Source: an uncultured Eubacterium sp.
GTDB taxonomy: Bacteria > Bacillota > Clostridia > Lachnospirales > Lachnospiraceae
NCBI GenBank assembly: GCA_947178105.1
Contig: CAMWXD010000001.1
Location: 1 to 64,000, forward strand
Length of the DNA: 64,000 bases
Direction of reading: 5' to 3'
Shown: piece after piece, positions 43,259-51,851 of the stretch
Numbering within the stretch: position 1 is the first letter of the stretch
Layout of the letters: the number at the start of each line of letters is the position of its first letter
Notes under the pieces: model-generated
The model's input: the letters and a program-made list of their open reading frames with translations, nothing else
What the model was told of the DNA's origin: nothing
The model's database searches: none
Translations under genes and position numbers: made by a program

Positions 43259-44422
43259 CTACATGCCTGTCCGATCGATCACCAGATCCTCGCGCAGCAG
43301 CGTAAACCCGATCAGCACACACAGGGCAACACGCATCAGCGACGGATGCAGCCCAAACGTATTCATCCCCGCCTCCAGGCAGATCCCGCCCAGCGCACTC
43401 CCCGCCACGGAGCTTGCCAGCACCGAATTCGTATTTAAAAACCGCTCGCATAAAACGGTCTTTTCTACTGCGACCAAAACGCCAAGGCAAATAATAAAAA
43501 CGACGCGCAGCACTGCCGGCAGCAAGCCTGCATCGCTTTCACTGCGGTAACCGAGCAGGTCGCGGTTTATCACATCGGCCTGCGCCGCCTGCCGCATTCC
43601 TGCCTCCAACTGTTCGACCTCCTGCACGCTGACATAAGTCCCTCCGGTCTTATCCGCTACCAGCATCAGCAGCTCTTTGTCCACATCTCCCGTCATGCCT
43701 ACGGTACTGATCGAAATTCCCCTGTCAGCAAACTGCTCCAGGCGCCGGATGCAGTCATACCGGCTGACCTCGTCTACATCCGTAGCATAGCCGTCGCTCA
43801 GCAGGATCATTCTGCATCGGTCTGTTAACACCAGCCTGCCATCTTTTAAATCCTGCAAGATCGTCTCCAAAGCTTTGTTGACCGCTGTGCCCCCGCCATT
43901 TTCCACCTGGCGCACCGAGCTTTTTTCACCGACAGGCGCCATATTCCGCGCCATTTCTACTGTGTCTGCGAAATAGTATATCCCATAGCAAAACGAAGCC
44001 TTCTTATGCTCCAGCAGCTTTTCCATCGCCTCATACCGCATCCCGTGAGGATCCGTCTGGTTCATAGAACCTGAATGATCAATGACAAACAGGTACGAAG
44101 AAAACTCCTGGCGCTCTGCGCCTGTCCCTATCCGGCTGTAAAGAAACGCAAACAATGCCGAAAAGAGCGCCATCAAAGCAAACGCAGCCGTCCACTGCTT
44201 CCGATTGACCCGCCCATAAGCCTGGTAACGCCCCATCCTCCCGATCAGATAGACGGCGAGCCCCAAAAACAAATACATGCCTGTAAAATACACCATCGTC
44301 ACAGCAGCATTCGAAACACGCCGCTGCATCTGCTGATACAAAAACTCTCCTGCAAACCCATATACCATTCCTGCCAGAATGCTTCCCATCAGCATTTTCA
44401 GTGAAAACCGATTCCTGCTCAT
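43259..44422 (-). CDS. Membrane vWA-domain protein
   Basis: 387 residues from the ATG after GGGAGTAGG. Three membrane segments lie in the first 100 residues. A von Willebrand factor A domain follows (about 108-285) with intact MIDAS: DHSGS at 115-119, the Thr in GGGTAVNKAL and the Asp in LLSDGYATDVDEV. Two or three more membrane segments end the protein. The domain order (three helices, vWA, helices) resembles BatA/BatB-like membrane vWA proteins but longer at the C-terminus. It likely forms metal-dependent contacts with another operon product. Confidence 0.85.
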   Translation of the reverse strand: MSRNRFSLKMLMGSILAGMVYGFAGEFLYQQMQRRVSNAAVTMVYFTGMYLFLGLAVYLIGRMGRYQAYGRVNRKQWTAAFALMALFSALFAFLYSRIGTGAERQEFSSYLFVIDHSGSMNQTDPHGMRYEAMEKLLEHKKASFCYGIYYFADTVEMARNMAPVGEKSSVRQVENGGGTAVNKALETILQDLKDGRLVLTDRCRMILLSDGYATDVDEVSRYDCIRRLEQFADRGISISTVGMTGDVDKELLMLVADKTGGTYVSVQEVEQLEAGMRQAAQADVINRDLLGYRSESDAGLLPAVLRVVFIICLGVLVAVEKTVLCERFLNTNSVLASSVAGSALGGICLEAGMNTFGLHPSLMRVALCVLIGFTLLREDLVIDRTGM

Positions 44423-44444
44423 CCTACTCCCTGCCTGTTCTCTG

Positions 44445-47045
44445 TCAGCTCCAGTCCTTCGTGACAAGCCCATTCAGCAATGCCATCAATGCGGCCAAAG
44501 CCATAAATCCCATCACACATCCTGCCTTTATCAAAAATCCATCGAAAAAATAGCCTGCCGCTGCCGCCGACACCATACTGACAAGCAGCATCACTATAAT
44601 AAAACTCGCCAAAACACCGCCCTCTTCCTGGCTGTCCGGCTCTTCTATCCCTGCCGCGGCTGCCGTCTTTTGCAGTTTTGCCTGCCTCCCTGCGGATACT
44701 GCTTTGGCTGACAGCACCACAGCCATGCAGGTGCCTGCAAATGCAAGAAGCACCACAGGCAGGCGCGTATCTGCGCTTCCATACCGCCTCAGGCAGATTT
44801 CACAAAATGCCAGGGACAGCAGTGCAAAAAAACCAAGCACCTCCCTGTGCACCGTATAGACCAGCCCCTGGCCCGCGCTTTTTTTCCCGCCTGCCGCCTG
44901 AAACATACGCGAAAAAAGCTGCAAAGCCTTTTTCTGGTCGTCGGCAAGCCTGCCGTACGCACTCTGCTTTTTACTTTTCAGTGTCTCCTCCAGGCTCCGT
45001 ATCAGGCATTCCTTTCGCTCCTTATTCGTAAGCAGCTCAGATTCCTTTGCATACCCGGCAAACTGCCCGGCAAAATCATCCATCTTTCTGTGCTTTGCCC
45101 ACTGGCGAATCCATTTTACGAGGTCAAACCGCTTTTTATCTCTATCATAGCACAGTACCAGCGAAGCATCCAGCTCCCTTACAGAGACATTCGCCTCCTC
45201 CGTAAAAAATGCCTTTTGCAGTTCCCTTTGGATATTGTGCATCAGCTTTTGCTCTACAGCCGGTGTGGCGCTATACAAAAGCTCCCACAGCCGATGCGCT
45301 TCCGTGCAGCGTCTGGCTTCGTCCCAGACAGCGAGCAGGCTGCTTACCTCCTGCGCATTCGGACATGCCCTGCCGCCAAAACCATCGGCAAGCTTGCGTA
45401 CCCTGTACTGCTCATACCGCTGCTCATAGCCCACATCAAACCAGTCCAGGTCAAAGCAGCTCCACAATACAAAATACGTATATTCCAAAAGCTGCTCGTC
45501 CCTGTCCAGATTCGGGACGTTCCACCTCAGACGTTCCATAATCTCTGCTGTCAGGGACAGCTCCTCAAAGCTTTCCGCCCCTTTCATTTCACGGTCAATC
45601 AGGGCTTTCAGCAGCTTCTGAAACGAACGCTGCTCTGTTTCAGAAAAGGAATTCCCATGATCGTTTAAAAACAGTTCCGCTTTTTTTAGCGTCGTCAGCG
45701 CCCCAGGCAAAAACCGGTTCCAGTAATAATCTGCAAAAAACGGGGCGTCGATTTGCTCCAGATAACGGCAGACAGCCGGATACAGGTTATCTGCATGTAA
45801 ATGCCGCATCATTTGCAGCTCTTCAAAACCCTTTTCCTTCGGCTGCAACAGGATCCTGTACGCATAAAGCAGCGCCATCTGGCATGTCAATGCATACATC
45901 CCGTCCGGCGGCATTCCGTCTTCTGACTGCACCGCATGGGACACCGCCTGCTGCATACACTTCGTATACGCATCCTCAAGCATTGACGCCAGCGTCTGGT
46001 CTGTGATCTGCAGTTCGTTTTGATTCAGCGATTCGAGCAGCGCGGCCAGATATTCCGCCGTCTCTTCCCCGTACTGCAAATCCATAGTTAAAAATTCCTG
46101 CATCAGCCCTGCCGCCAGCTCCGGCTCAATCCCGCCGTCATTTTTTTTTATGCTTTTTTGAAACCCGGCTTCCACCAGCGCGCAGCCGGCGCGTTTGAGC
46201 GGATCCGTAAACGCATCGTCCATAAACGCCGCAATATTCTGAAAAATCTGCTCCCTCGTATCCCTGCTGTTATAAAAAAGATCCATATTATAAAGCCTGG
46301 TAAACTGATAGCTGCCAAGCCGTTCAACATCACACTGGCTTCTTCCAGTATCCAGATCCACAAAATGGCTTCCGATCACAGTATCCGAGACATATACCAT
46401 CGTCTGTATCCCCGGAGACGAACAGGACAGCAGCTTTTGCCGCAAATGATACGGCAGCCCCTTCATAATACAATACAGCAGCTCCTGGTACGCCTGCGTA
46501 TACTGTTCCGGCTGCACCGTACACCGGATGCACAGCGCGCCGCTGTACCCTTCCAGCGCACAGATCGTTCCCAGCAGCATATCTTTGTACAGCTCTTTGG
46601 ATACAGAATACTGATCCAGCAGCCTTCTCTCATTCATACTCCGGTAAGGCAAAGACTGCACAACCGGATAAGCCGAAAGCTGCGGGTGATATTCCAGATC
46701 AAAGCTTTCCGGCAAAATCCCAAACAGCATTTCCGGCTGTTTTGCCAATTCATAATATTCCGCCTGGTGAAAACAGTACCCATGCACATAAGCCACACCC
46801 CGGCTGTCCTCTCCCGATGCAGCATAATTGACATGCATCAGATAATAAAACCGGTCATGCGCAAAGATCCCCAGCGCTTGCGGCGGCTGCAAAGACTGCT
46901 GCCTCAGATCCACCAGCTTAGCCGCAATCCCGCGAAAACCTGCCTTTGCGATCTCCGACATGCCGGCAGACGGCGCCACAAGCTTCCAGCCAGCCCCGCT
47001 GCCGCTCCCGCCCAGCCTGTAATATCCAGCCTGATATAATTTCAT
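44445..47045 (-). CDS. GAP1-like (GTPase-associated protein 1) protein with C-terminal membrane domain
   Basis: 866 residues with GGGAGGG before the ATG. The N-terminus (YYRLGGSGSGAGWKLVAPSA, then SRGVAYVHGYCF, and later LLYCIMKGLPYHLRQKLLSC) follows the pattern of GAP1-N1 proteins that accompany double-GTPases in NTP-dependent conflict systems. A helical middle of about 400 residues follows, and four hydrophobic segments sit in the last about 150 residues. It directly follows the GTPase gene (23 bases), supporting a GTPase-partner role. The family call is from motif memory and should be verified; the association with the GTPase is seen directly. Confidence 0.65.
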   Translation of the reverse strand: MKLYQAGYYRLGGSGSGAGWKLVAPSAGMSEIAKAGFRGIAAKLVDLRQQSLQPPQALGIFAHDRFYYLMHVNYAASGEDSRGVAYVHGYCFHQAEYYELAKQPEMLFGILPESFDLEYHPQLSAYPVVQSLPYRSMNERRLLDQYSVSKELYKDMLLGTICALEGYSGALCIRCTVQPEQYTQAYQELLYCIMKGLPYHLRQKLLSCSSPGIQTMVYVSDTVIGSHFVDLDTGRSQCDVERLGSYQFTRLYNMDLFYNSRDTREQIFQNIAAFMDDAFTDPLKRAGCALVEAGFQKSIKKNDGGIEPELAAGLMQEFLTMDLQYGEETAEYLAALLESLNQNELQITDQTLASMLEDAYTKCMQQAVSHAVQSEDGMPPDGMYALTCQMALLYAYRILLQPKEKGFEELQMMRHLHADNLYPAVCRYLEQIDAPFFADYYWNRFLPGALTTLKKAELFLNDHGNSFSETEQRSFQKLLKALIDREMKGAESFEELSLTAEIMERLRWNVPNLDRDEQLLEYTYFVLWSCFDLDWFDVGYEQRYEQYRVRKLADGFGGRACPNAQEVSSLLAVWDEARRCTEAHRLWELLYSATPAVEQKLMHNIQRELQKAFFTEEANVSVRELDASLVLCYDRDKKRFDLVKWIRQWAKHRKMDDFAGQFAGYAKESELLTNKERKECLIRSLEETLKSKKQSAYGRLADDQKKALQLFSRMFQAAGGKKSAGQGLVYTVHREVLGFFALLSLAFCEICLRRYGSADTRLPVVLLAFAGTCMAVVLSAKAVSAGRQAKLQKTAAAAGIEEPDSQEEGGVLASFIIVMLLVSMVSAAAAGYFFDGFLIKAGCVMGFMALAALMALLNGLVTKDWS

Positions 47046-47068
47046 GTTCCCGCACCCTCCCTGCCGCT

Positions 47069-48412
47069 TTATTCAAATAATCTGCGCAAAAGCCCACCGC
47101 GCTTCTTTTTTTGCTCCGTTTCTTTTACCTGCAAGATGCCAAGCTTATACAAAATCCAAAAAATCGGCTCCTCGACCCGGATCGTCTCCGGGTCTTCGTC
47201 CAGCAAATAATAATTCTCAAAATTCTCCCCGGTCTGCTCCTTTGGCATGGCATTCAGCGCGGAAACTGCAAAAAAGGCGTGCACCGGAAAGCATTCGTTT
47301 AATTTATTGCACAAGATCTCGGTCTTTGTCCGGTTCAGCCCTGCCAAAAGCCGCCGCACCTCCATATCGGTAGCGGCAAACGCTTTTAGCGGAATCTCAT
47401 TGTCTGTATATTCCTGATAACTGATATTTGCAAACAACGCCGACCGGTAGTCCAGCACATCCGTCTGGGTATCGCTCTTTGACAGCGTAACCGCCAGCGG
47501 GATCTGGCTTTTGCCCTCTGTATTGTCCGACGTGACAAATGCATTCCACATCGCTGCGATCACCCGGTCAGGACTGTACGCTTCTTTTTCTGCCTCTTTT
47601 CTTTCCGCTTCCGTCCCTTTCTCCCTTGCCGGATTTCCCAGAAACTGGCCTGGATCAATCATCAAAAGGATCCCGTCCGAGTTTTGGATAAACGGGCCAA
47701 ATTTTTCCATCTGGTCTGGCGTCACACAGTTTTCACCCGCAATATCATAAAAGACAAGCGTATACACCTGCTGCGTCTTGTTGCATTTGACATTCAGCGC
47801 CAAAGGCGGCATCAGCCCGTCCGCCGCGTTTCCCCGCGGCAGCGGCACATCCTTTAAGATCTTATAATGATCCAGAAAACGCTCCGCTTCATCATAGGTG
47901 CCGACAACCGTCAGCCCTGCCTTTACAAAAAACGTTTCAATCTGGCGCAGGAGCTGTGACAGGTACACCGTCTTTCCCGAACTGGTAATCCCTGCCACAG
48001 AAATATATTTTACCGGATATTTGCCAAACTCAAACGGCAGGACGTTATGGCAGTACGGACAGATCCGCACCTTGGTAACTACCCCGAATTCATCGACCGC
48101 CCGGTTGATAAATCCGCTGGTATCCGCCTCATATTTTCCATTTACATACGAATCACTCAGATTATCGATGACCGGATAATCCCGATATTCATTTTGCGGC
48201 TCGCTCCCAGGATACTGGTTCCAAAACTGCTCGTATGCAAGATCCGTCTCTAATGCATATCTTTTTTTCAGCTCCAGCTCCGCCTCATCATTGATACCCG
48301 CAGAAAAATCCTGCTCGGTAAACACCGTCATCGCTTTAAATGCCGCCTTTTGGGGACTAAATCTCTGAAAGCAAAACGGACATTTACAGTCTGTGGCCTG
48401 CTTCATCTCCAT
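47069..48412 (-). CDS. TRAFAC-class double-GTPase-type protein with zinc ribbons
   Basis: 447 residues from the ATG eight bases after AGGGTGG. Two CxxC pairs (CPFC 11-14 and CPYC 118-121) form a split zinc ribbon. The GTPase domain follows: P-loop GITSSGKT (141-148), switch/Walker B FYDIAGENC (222-229, DxxG variant DIAGE) and a base-recognition-like LSKSD (310-314) instead of NKxD. Length and the zinc ribbon fit DO-GTPase/TRAFAC proteins found beside GAP1 and vWA genes. It is soluble and cytoplasmic. A probable nucleotide-dependent switch coupling the tubulin-like protein to the membrane parts; that coupling is inference. Confidence 0.8.
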   Translation of the reverse strand: MEMKQATDCKCPFCFQRFSPQKAAFKAMTVFTEQDFSAGINDEAELELKKRYALETDLAYEQFWNQYPGSEPQNEYRDYPVIDNLSDSYVNGKYEADTSGFINRAVDEFGVVTKVRICPYCHNVLPFEFGKYPVKYISVAGITSSGKTVYLSQLLRQIETFFVKAGLTVVGTYDEAERFLDHYKILKDVPLPRGNAADGLMPPLALNVKCNKTQQVYTLVFYDIAGENCVTPDQMEKFGPFIQNSDGILLMIDPGQFLGNPAREKGTEAERKEAEKEAYSPDRVIAAMWNAFVTSDNTEGKSQIPLAVTLSKSDTQTDVLDYRSALFANISYQEYTDNEIPLKAFAATDMEVRRLLAGLNRTKTEILCNKLNECFPVHAFFAVSALNAMPKEQTGENFENYYLLDEDPETIRVEEPIFWILYKLGILQVKETEQKKKRGGLLRRLFE

Positions 48413-48459
48413 CCCGGAACCCACCCTTTCTTATCCTGATTTTTCCTTGATTTTCTTTT

Positions 48460-49191
48460 TCACCTTACGGTTGTAAGCTGCACAGCAAGATATTTTTGGT
48501 CCGCCTCCCGTACACGCAGGCTGACCTTTGCCTGTCTGGGCAGCGTAATCACAAGCTCCCTGCCAAGGCACGCCTGCGGCAGCGGCACGTCAAAGGCTGC
48601 GCCTTCCACATGATAAAGCACGGCGCCGTCCCGGTAATCCGCAATCCGCGGCAAAGAAAGCAGCCCATACTTTTCTCTCGAAAACAGCCGCTTCCGGTAT
48701 CGGATCTGCGCCCTTGCCCTGACTGGCACAAAACAGGTATTCTCCGGCAAGCTTGACGGATACACATGCAGTACATTTCTTTTCGTATACATAGCTTCTG
48801 TATCCTGATCCGTCTTTAAGCAGCAGGCAAATACACTGATTCCATAAGGCACATGCCTGGAAAGCTCACTGACAGGAAGCGCCAGGCTCCTTCCGTCACG
48901 TACAAAATCCTCCTTTGTCCTGTGCAGCAGCATCCATGGCACTCCCTTTCCAGGTGTATACAGTTTTTTCGCACTGTCCAGCACAGCCGCCTCGTCCGCT
49001 TCCTCACCCTCTGCTGCAAGCTCCTCCAGCGCTTCCTCCAGGCAAAACTCCGCCGTCTGCCTGCTGTCATAAAGAAAGACTAAAAAGTCCGTCGCCTTTT
49101 TATACCTCCAGCGCAGCCGGATCATGCCTGCCTCCCTGCTGCACGAAAGCTCCCGAATCTCATAATCCTGCTGTCTGTTTTCTATTATCAT
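48460..49191 (-). CDS. Unknown beta-rich protein of the tubulin/GTPase operon
   Basis: 243 residues from the ATG after GGAGAGG; the start overlaps the end of the 700-residue gene by 32 bases, suggesting coupled translation. No signal peptide or membrane segment. The first 45 residues and the last 70 have alternating hydrophobic patterns of beta strands (RLRWRYKKATDFLVFLYDS, ELVITLPRQAKVSLRV). I recognise no catalytic motif. The fibronectin/Ig-like pattern suggests an adaptor. Operon position between the unknown 700-residue protein and the GTPase suggests it is a structural partner of one of them. Confidence 0.6.
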   Translation of the reverse strand: MIIENRQQDYEIRELSCSREAGMIRLRWRYKKATDFLVFLYDSRQTAEFCLEEALEELAAEGEEADEAAVLDSAKKLYTPGKGVPWMLLHRTKEDFVRDGRSLALPVSELSRHVPYGISVFACCLKTDQDTEAMYTKRNVLHVYPSSLPENTCFVPVRARAQIRYRKRLFSREKYGLLSLPRIADYRDGAVLYHVEGAAFDVPLPQACLGRELVITLPRQAKVSLRVREADQKYLAVQLTTVR

Positions 49192-51262
49192 GTGACATCC
49201 TCTCCGCTGTTTCACTGTCATGGCTGTGGTGCAGTATCAGGTGAAGCTGCTCCGGCTTAAGTATATCGTAAATCTTTAGCTGCTCAATGCAGTCCGTCCG
49301 GCTTAGGTCAAACAGCACATACTCCCTGCTGTCCGCCCGTTCCAGCGTCTTTGCATAATCTGCACTTGCATTTACCATATAATAACAGCCCGCTTCCGTC
49401 ATCGGCAGCTCGATCCTGTTTCTTAACCGCCTGCTTCCTTCCAGCTTTTTGCGCAGCTCCTCGGCTACAAACGCATGGCGCTGCTTTTCATCCATCCCGT
49501 CCATCCTGGCGTCTACTTCCTGTTCAAAATCACAGTCAAATACATTTTCCTGTATCAGCTCCAAAAAAACGCCCCACACCGCGCCAAGCAGCTCTTTTTT
49601 CTGATTTTCCACACAAAAGACCTGCGGGAATGCAGGCGCGTCCGCGTCCTCCTTCTGCTGCCGCTCTACGAATTGTGCGGTCACTCTGCCGTAAAAAGCT
49701 TCTACTGACTTTGATTCATCCCCGGTCACGATACACTCCTTTTGGACTTCCTTCCTGCACGCTGCATACAGCTCCTGGAATCGATGCGCCTGCTGCATCT
49801 TCTGCGCAGATACCTCCGTCATCATCTGCTTCATCTTCTCATAAAACAGCCGCTTGCTTTCGTAAATCCCAAGCATATGCAGCCTGCGGCATGTGCTGTC
49901 TTTTGGTGCAAAGCCCGCAAACTGATATTCCGGCAAAAAGACGCTGCAAAGCCCGTCCTCATGTTCCTTTAAATACAGCAGCTCAAAATACGCAAACTGC
50001 GCTGCAAACAGCCCTTCGATCTGCGCCCTGCACTGTGCGGCCTCCCTCTCATCCGAACAGAATTCCCTGACCGGAGCAAGATAAGCACCGTCCAAAAAAG
50101 CAGACGCTGCGCCGCATGTCATCTCATCAGCCGCTTCCAAATCCGCCCCTGCGCTTTTGAAAAACCTGCGGCAGTCCTGCACAGACCGGAACGGCAAATA
50201 CCGCCAGTCCGACTCTTTGGGAAGCTTCGGCAGAAGTTTCTTTAAAAACAGCTCTTCCAAAAATGCAAACCCATGGTGCCGGTCAATTTGCAGCCTTTTC
50301 GAGATCTCACTGGCAGGCAGCTTTCGGTACAGGCGCTTTTGCTCCGTCTCATAAAGCTGCTGCAATAACGTCCGAAGGCAAACTGCCGCAATCTCATCCG
50401 CCGGCTTTGTTACGAGCGCATAGGAAACCGTCTTAAACCCATGGAACAGCTTTGACGCCACCCCTTCGGCTTCCCTGCGGTTTCCTCCAAGCAGCATCAA
50501 ATCTGCTGCCAGACGATAATTTTGCCAGGCACTGCGTTCCCCAAGCATCTGCCCGGATTGCAGATAATTACTCAGCAGATAGGCTGTACCCGCAGCCTGC
50601 TCCCGCCCCAGGTACCGCTCCACCATATGCCGCAGCAGCCTGTCTGACGCCTCCGCCCCAGCCCCGGGGCGCTGGTCAAGCATCAGGTACAGCGTCTTTC
50701 GCTCATCCGCTTGCAGCCCGTTTCCCGTACTGTCATACAATTCAAAATAGGAAATGCCGTCCGGCTCTGATGCATCCAACACGTATTCCATTTTTATCGT
50801 CGTCCGGTCAGAAAAAATTTTCTCCTCCGTCTCCAGCATGTCCACAATCGCTCTGTCCAGCACCTCATCCCATGTTCCGCCTTCGGACTCCCAGCAAAAG
50901 CCTTCCATACCGCTGTCCTTCCTTCCAGCGCGGGATACGGTATTCTCTGTTTCCGGTTCTTTCATTTCCGGTTCTTTCATTTCCGAATTTTCTTTCAGGC
51001 GAAAGCATTTCCAGCCGTTTTCTGCCCTAGCCACATGCAGGTACTGCAAAAAACGGGCGTTGTTCCAGTTATCATCCAGCGTTGTTTTCACATGCTTCAT
51101 GCTGCTGCAGCTCCTGCTCCCAAGAAACACAACAACCGTCGGATACAATGCCACATTACCGCCTGTTTCTCCGCGCTGGTTTTCATTCAGCTTGCTGATG
51201 CATCCTTGCAGGAGCTGCTTTCCGTTTTGAAAATGTTTGTGCTTATTTCCTGTTTTGTGCAT
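49160..51262 (-). CDS. Unknown 700-residue protein, possible degenerate tubulin-like partner
   Basis: 700 residues with AGGATG before the ATG. An early segment (YPTVVVFLGSRSCSSMKHVK, then ARFLQYLHVARA, about 41-81) has the beta-loop-helix-beta order of the tubulin-like neighbour's GLGGTGADAVIKL start, but the glycines are lost and no SGGTGSG loop exists. The rest is mostly helical, with charged stretches and no membrane segment. The family is unknown to me. It lies between the toxin-antitoxin pair and the 243-residue gene and has the same direction. It may be a non-hydrolysing partner of the tubulin-like protein; this is a weak structural guess. Confidence 0.5.
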   Translation of the reverse strand: MHKTGNKHKHFQNGKQLLQGCISKLNENQRGETGGNVALYPTVVVFLGSRSCSSMKHVKTTLDDNWNNARFLQYLHVARAENGWKCFRLKENSEMKEPEMKEPETENTVSRAGRKDSGMEGFCWESEGGTWDEVLDRAIVDMLETEEKIFSDRTTIKMEYVLDASEPDGISYFELYDSTGNGLQADERKTLYLMLDQRPGAGAEASDRLLRHMVERYLGREQAAGTAYLLSNYLQSGQMLGERSAWQNYRLAADLMLLGGNRREAEGVASKLFHGFKTVSYALVTKPADEIAAVCLRTLLQQLYETEQKRLYRKLPASEISKRLQIDRHHGFAFLEELFLKKLLPKLPKESDWRYLPFRSVQDCRRFFKSAGADLEAADEMTCGAASAFLDGAYLAPVREFCSDEREAAQCRAQIEGLFAAQFAYFELLYLKEHEDGLCSVFLPEYQFAGFAPKDSTCRRLHMLGIYESKRLFYEKMKQMMTEVSAQKMQQAHRFQELYAACRKEVQKECIVTGDESKSVEAFYGRVTAQFVERQQKEDADAPAFPQVFCVENQKKELLGAVWGVFLELIQENVFDCDFEQEVDARMDGMDEKQRHAFVAEELRKKLEGSRRLRNRIELPMTEAGCYYMVNASADYAKTLERADSREYVLFDLSRTDCIEQLKIYDILKPEQLHLILHHSHDSETAERMSHDNRKQTAGL

Positions 51263-51336
51263 AATGTCATCCTGATTCTGTTTTCGATTTATTACGATTG
51301 TTCCATTTCCATTGACTCAAACGGATACCGCATACA

Positions 51337-51675
51337 CTACAGCTCAATTCCCAAGGTTCGATACAGCCACATCCTGCTATCTACCAGCATATGAAGAATT
51401 CTAACTATATAAACCATCTTCTTATCCTTATCTACGACAAAAAATATCTTATATTCTTTAAAATACGTTTTACGTACTCCCAGTTCTGCAAGTACCGGAT
51501 CATCTTCCAACTCATGGCTCTCTGGAAAATATTGAAGCTTGTTAACTTGTTCTTGGATTCCTCTTACCATTTTTTCGGCAGCAATAGGGTTTAATAGTAC
51601 ATAGGCAATATAATCACCAGCCTGTTCCAAATCTTTTTCTGCCAAATCATTGATTTTAATCTCGTAATGCTGCAT
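51337..51675 (-). CDS. RelE/ParE-family toxin
   Basis: 112 residues. The start (MQHYEIKINDLAEKDLEQ) and the core (NPIAAEKMVRGIQEQVNKL, then VRKTYFKEYKIFFVVD, YIVRILHMLVDSR) give the ParE/RelE fold with the conserved basic beta-strand region. It overlaps the antitoxin by 20 bases, as typical for type II modules. RelE-like toxins cut ribosome-bound mRNA and ParE-like ones poison gyrase; which applies here cannot be told. It interrupts the tubulin/GTPase operon in the same orientation. Confidence 0.8.
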   Translation of the reverse strand: MQHYEIKINDLAEKDLEQAGDYIAYVLLNPIAAEKMVRGIQEQVNKLQYFPESHELEDDPVLAELGVRKTYFKEYKIFFVVDKDKKMVYIVRILHMLVDSRMWLYRTLGIEL

Positions 51676-51829
51676 CTTTATATTTTTTCTCCAATCTGTC
51701 ACACACTTCATGAAAGTCTTTCGTCTTACCTTCTTGAATCTGCTCCAACCCAGCCAAAACCATACTGCGCACATCTGACTGTATCTGCTCTAACGCAGCT
51801 TTTCCGTTTTCACTTATAGAAATACCCAA
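51656..51829 (-). CDS. Small antitoxin of the RelE/ParE module
   Basis: 57 residues, reading GISISENGKAALEQIQSDVR at the start and EVCDRLEKKYKDAALRD at the end. I place the start at a TTG 10 bases after GAGAGG because all upstream in-frame codons soon reach a stop. It is acidic-helical in the second half, fitting toxin wrapping. Its stop lies inside the toxin's first codons. The gene follows the tubulin-like gene by 22 bases. The start codon is the uncertain part. Confidence 0.6.
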   Translation of the reverse strand: MGISISENGKAALEQIQSDVRSMVLAGLEQIQEGKTKDFHEVCDRLEKKYKDAALRD

Positions 51830-51851
51830 TTCACATCATCCTCTCTGCCAC

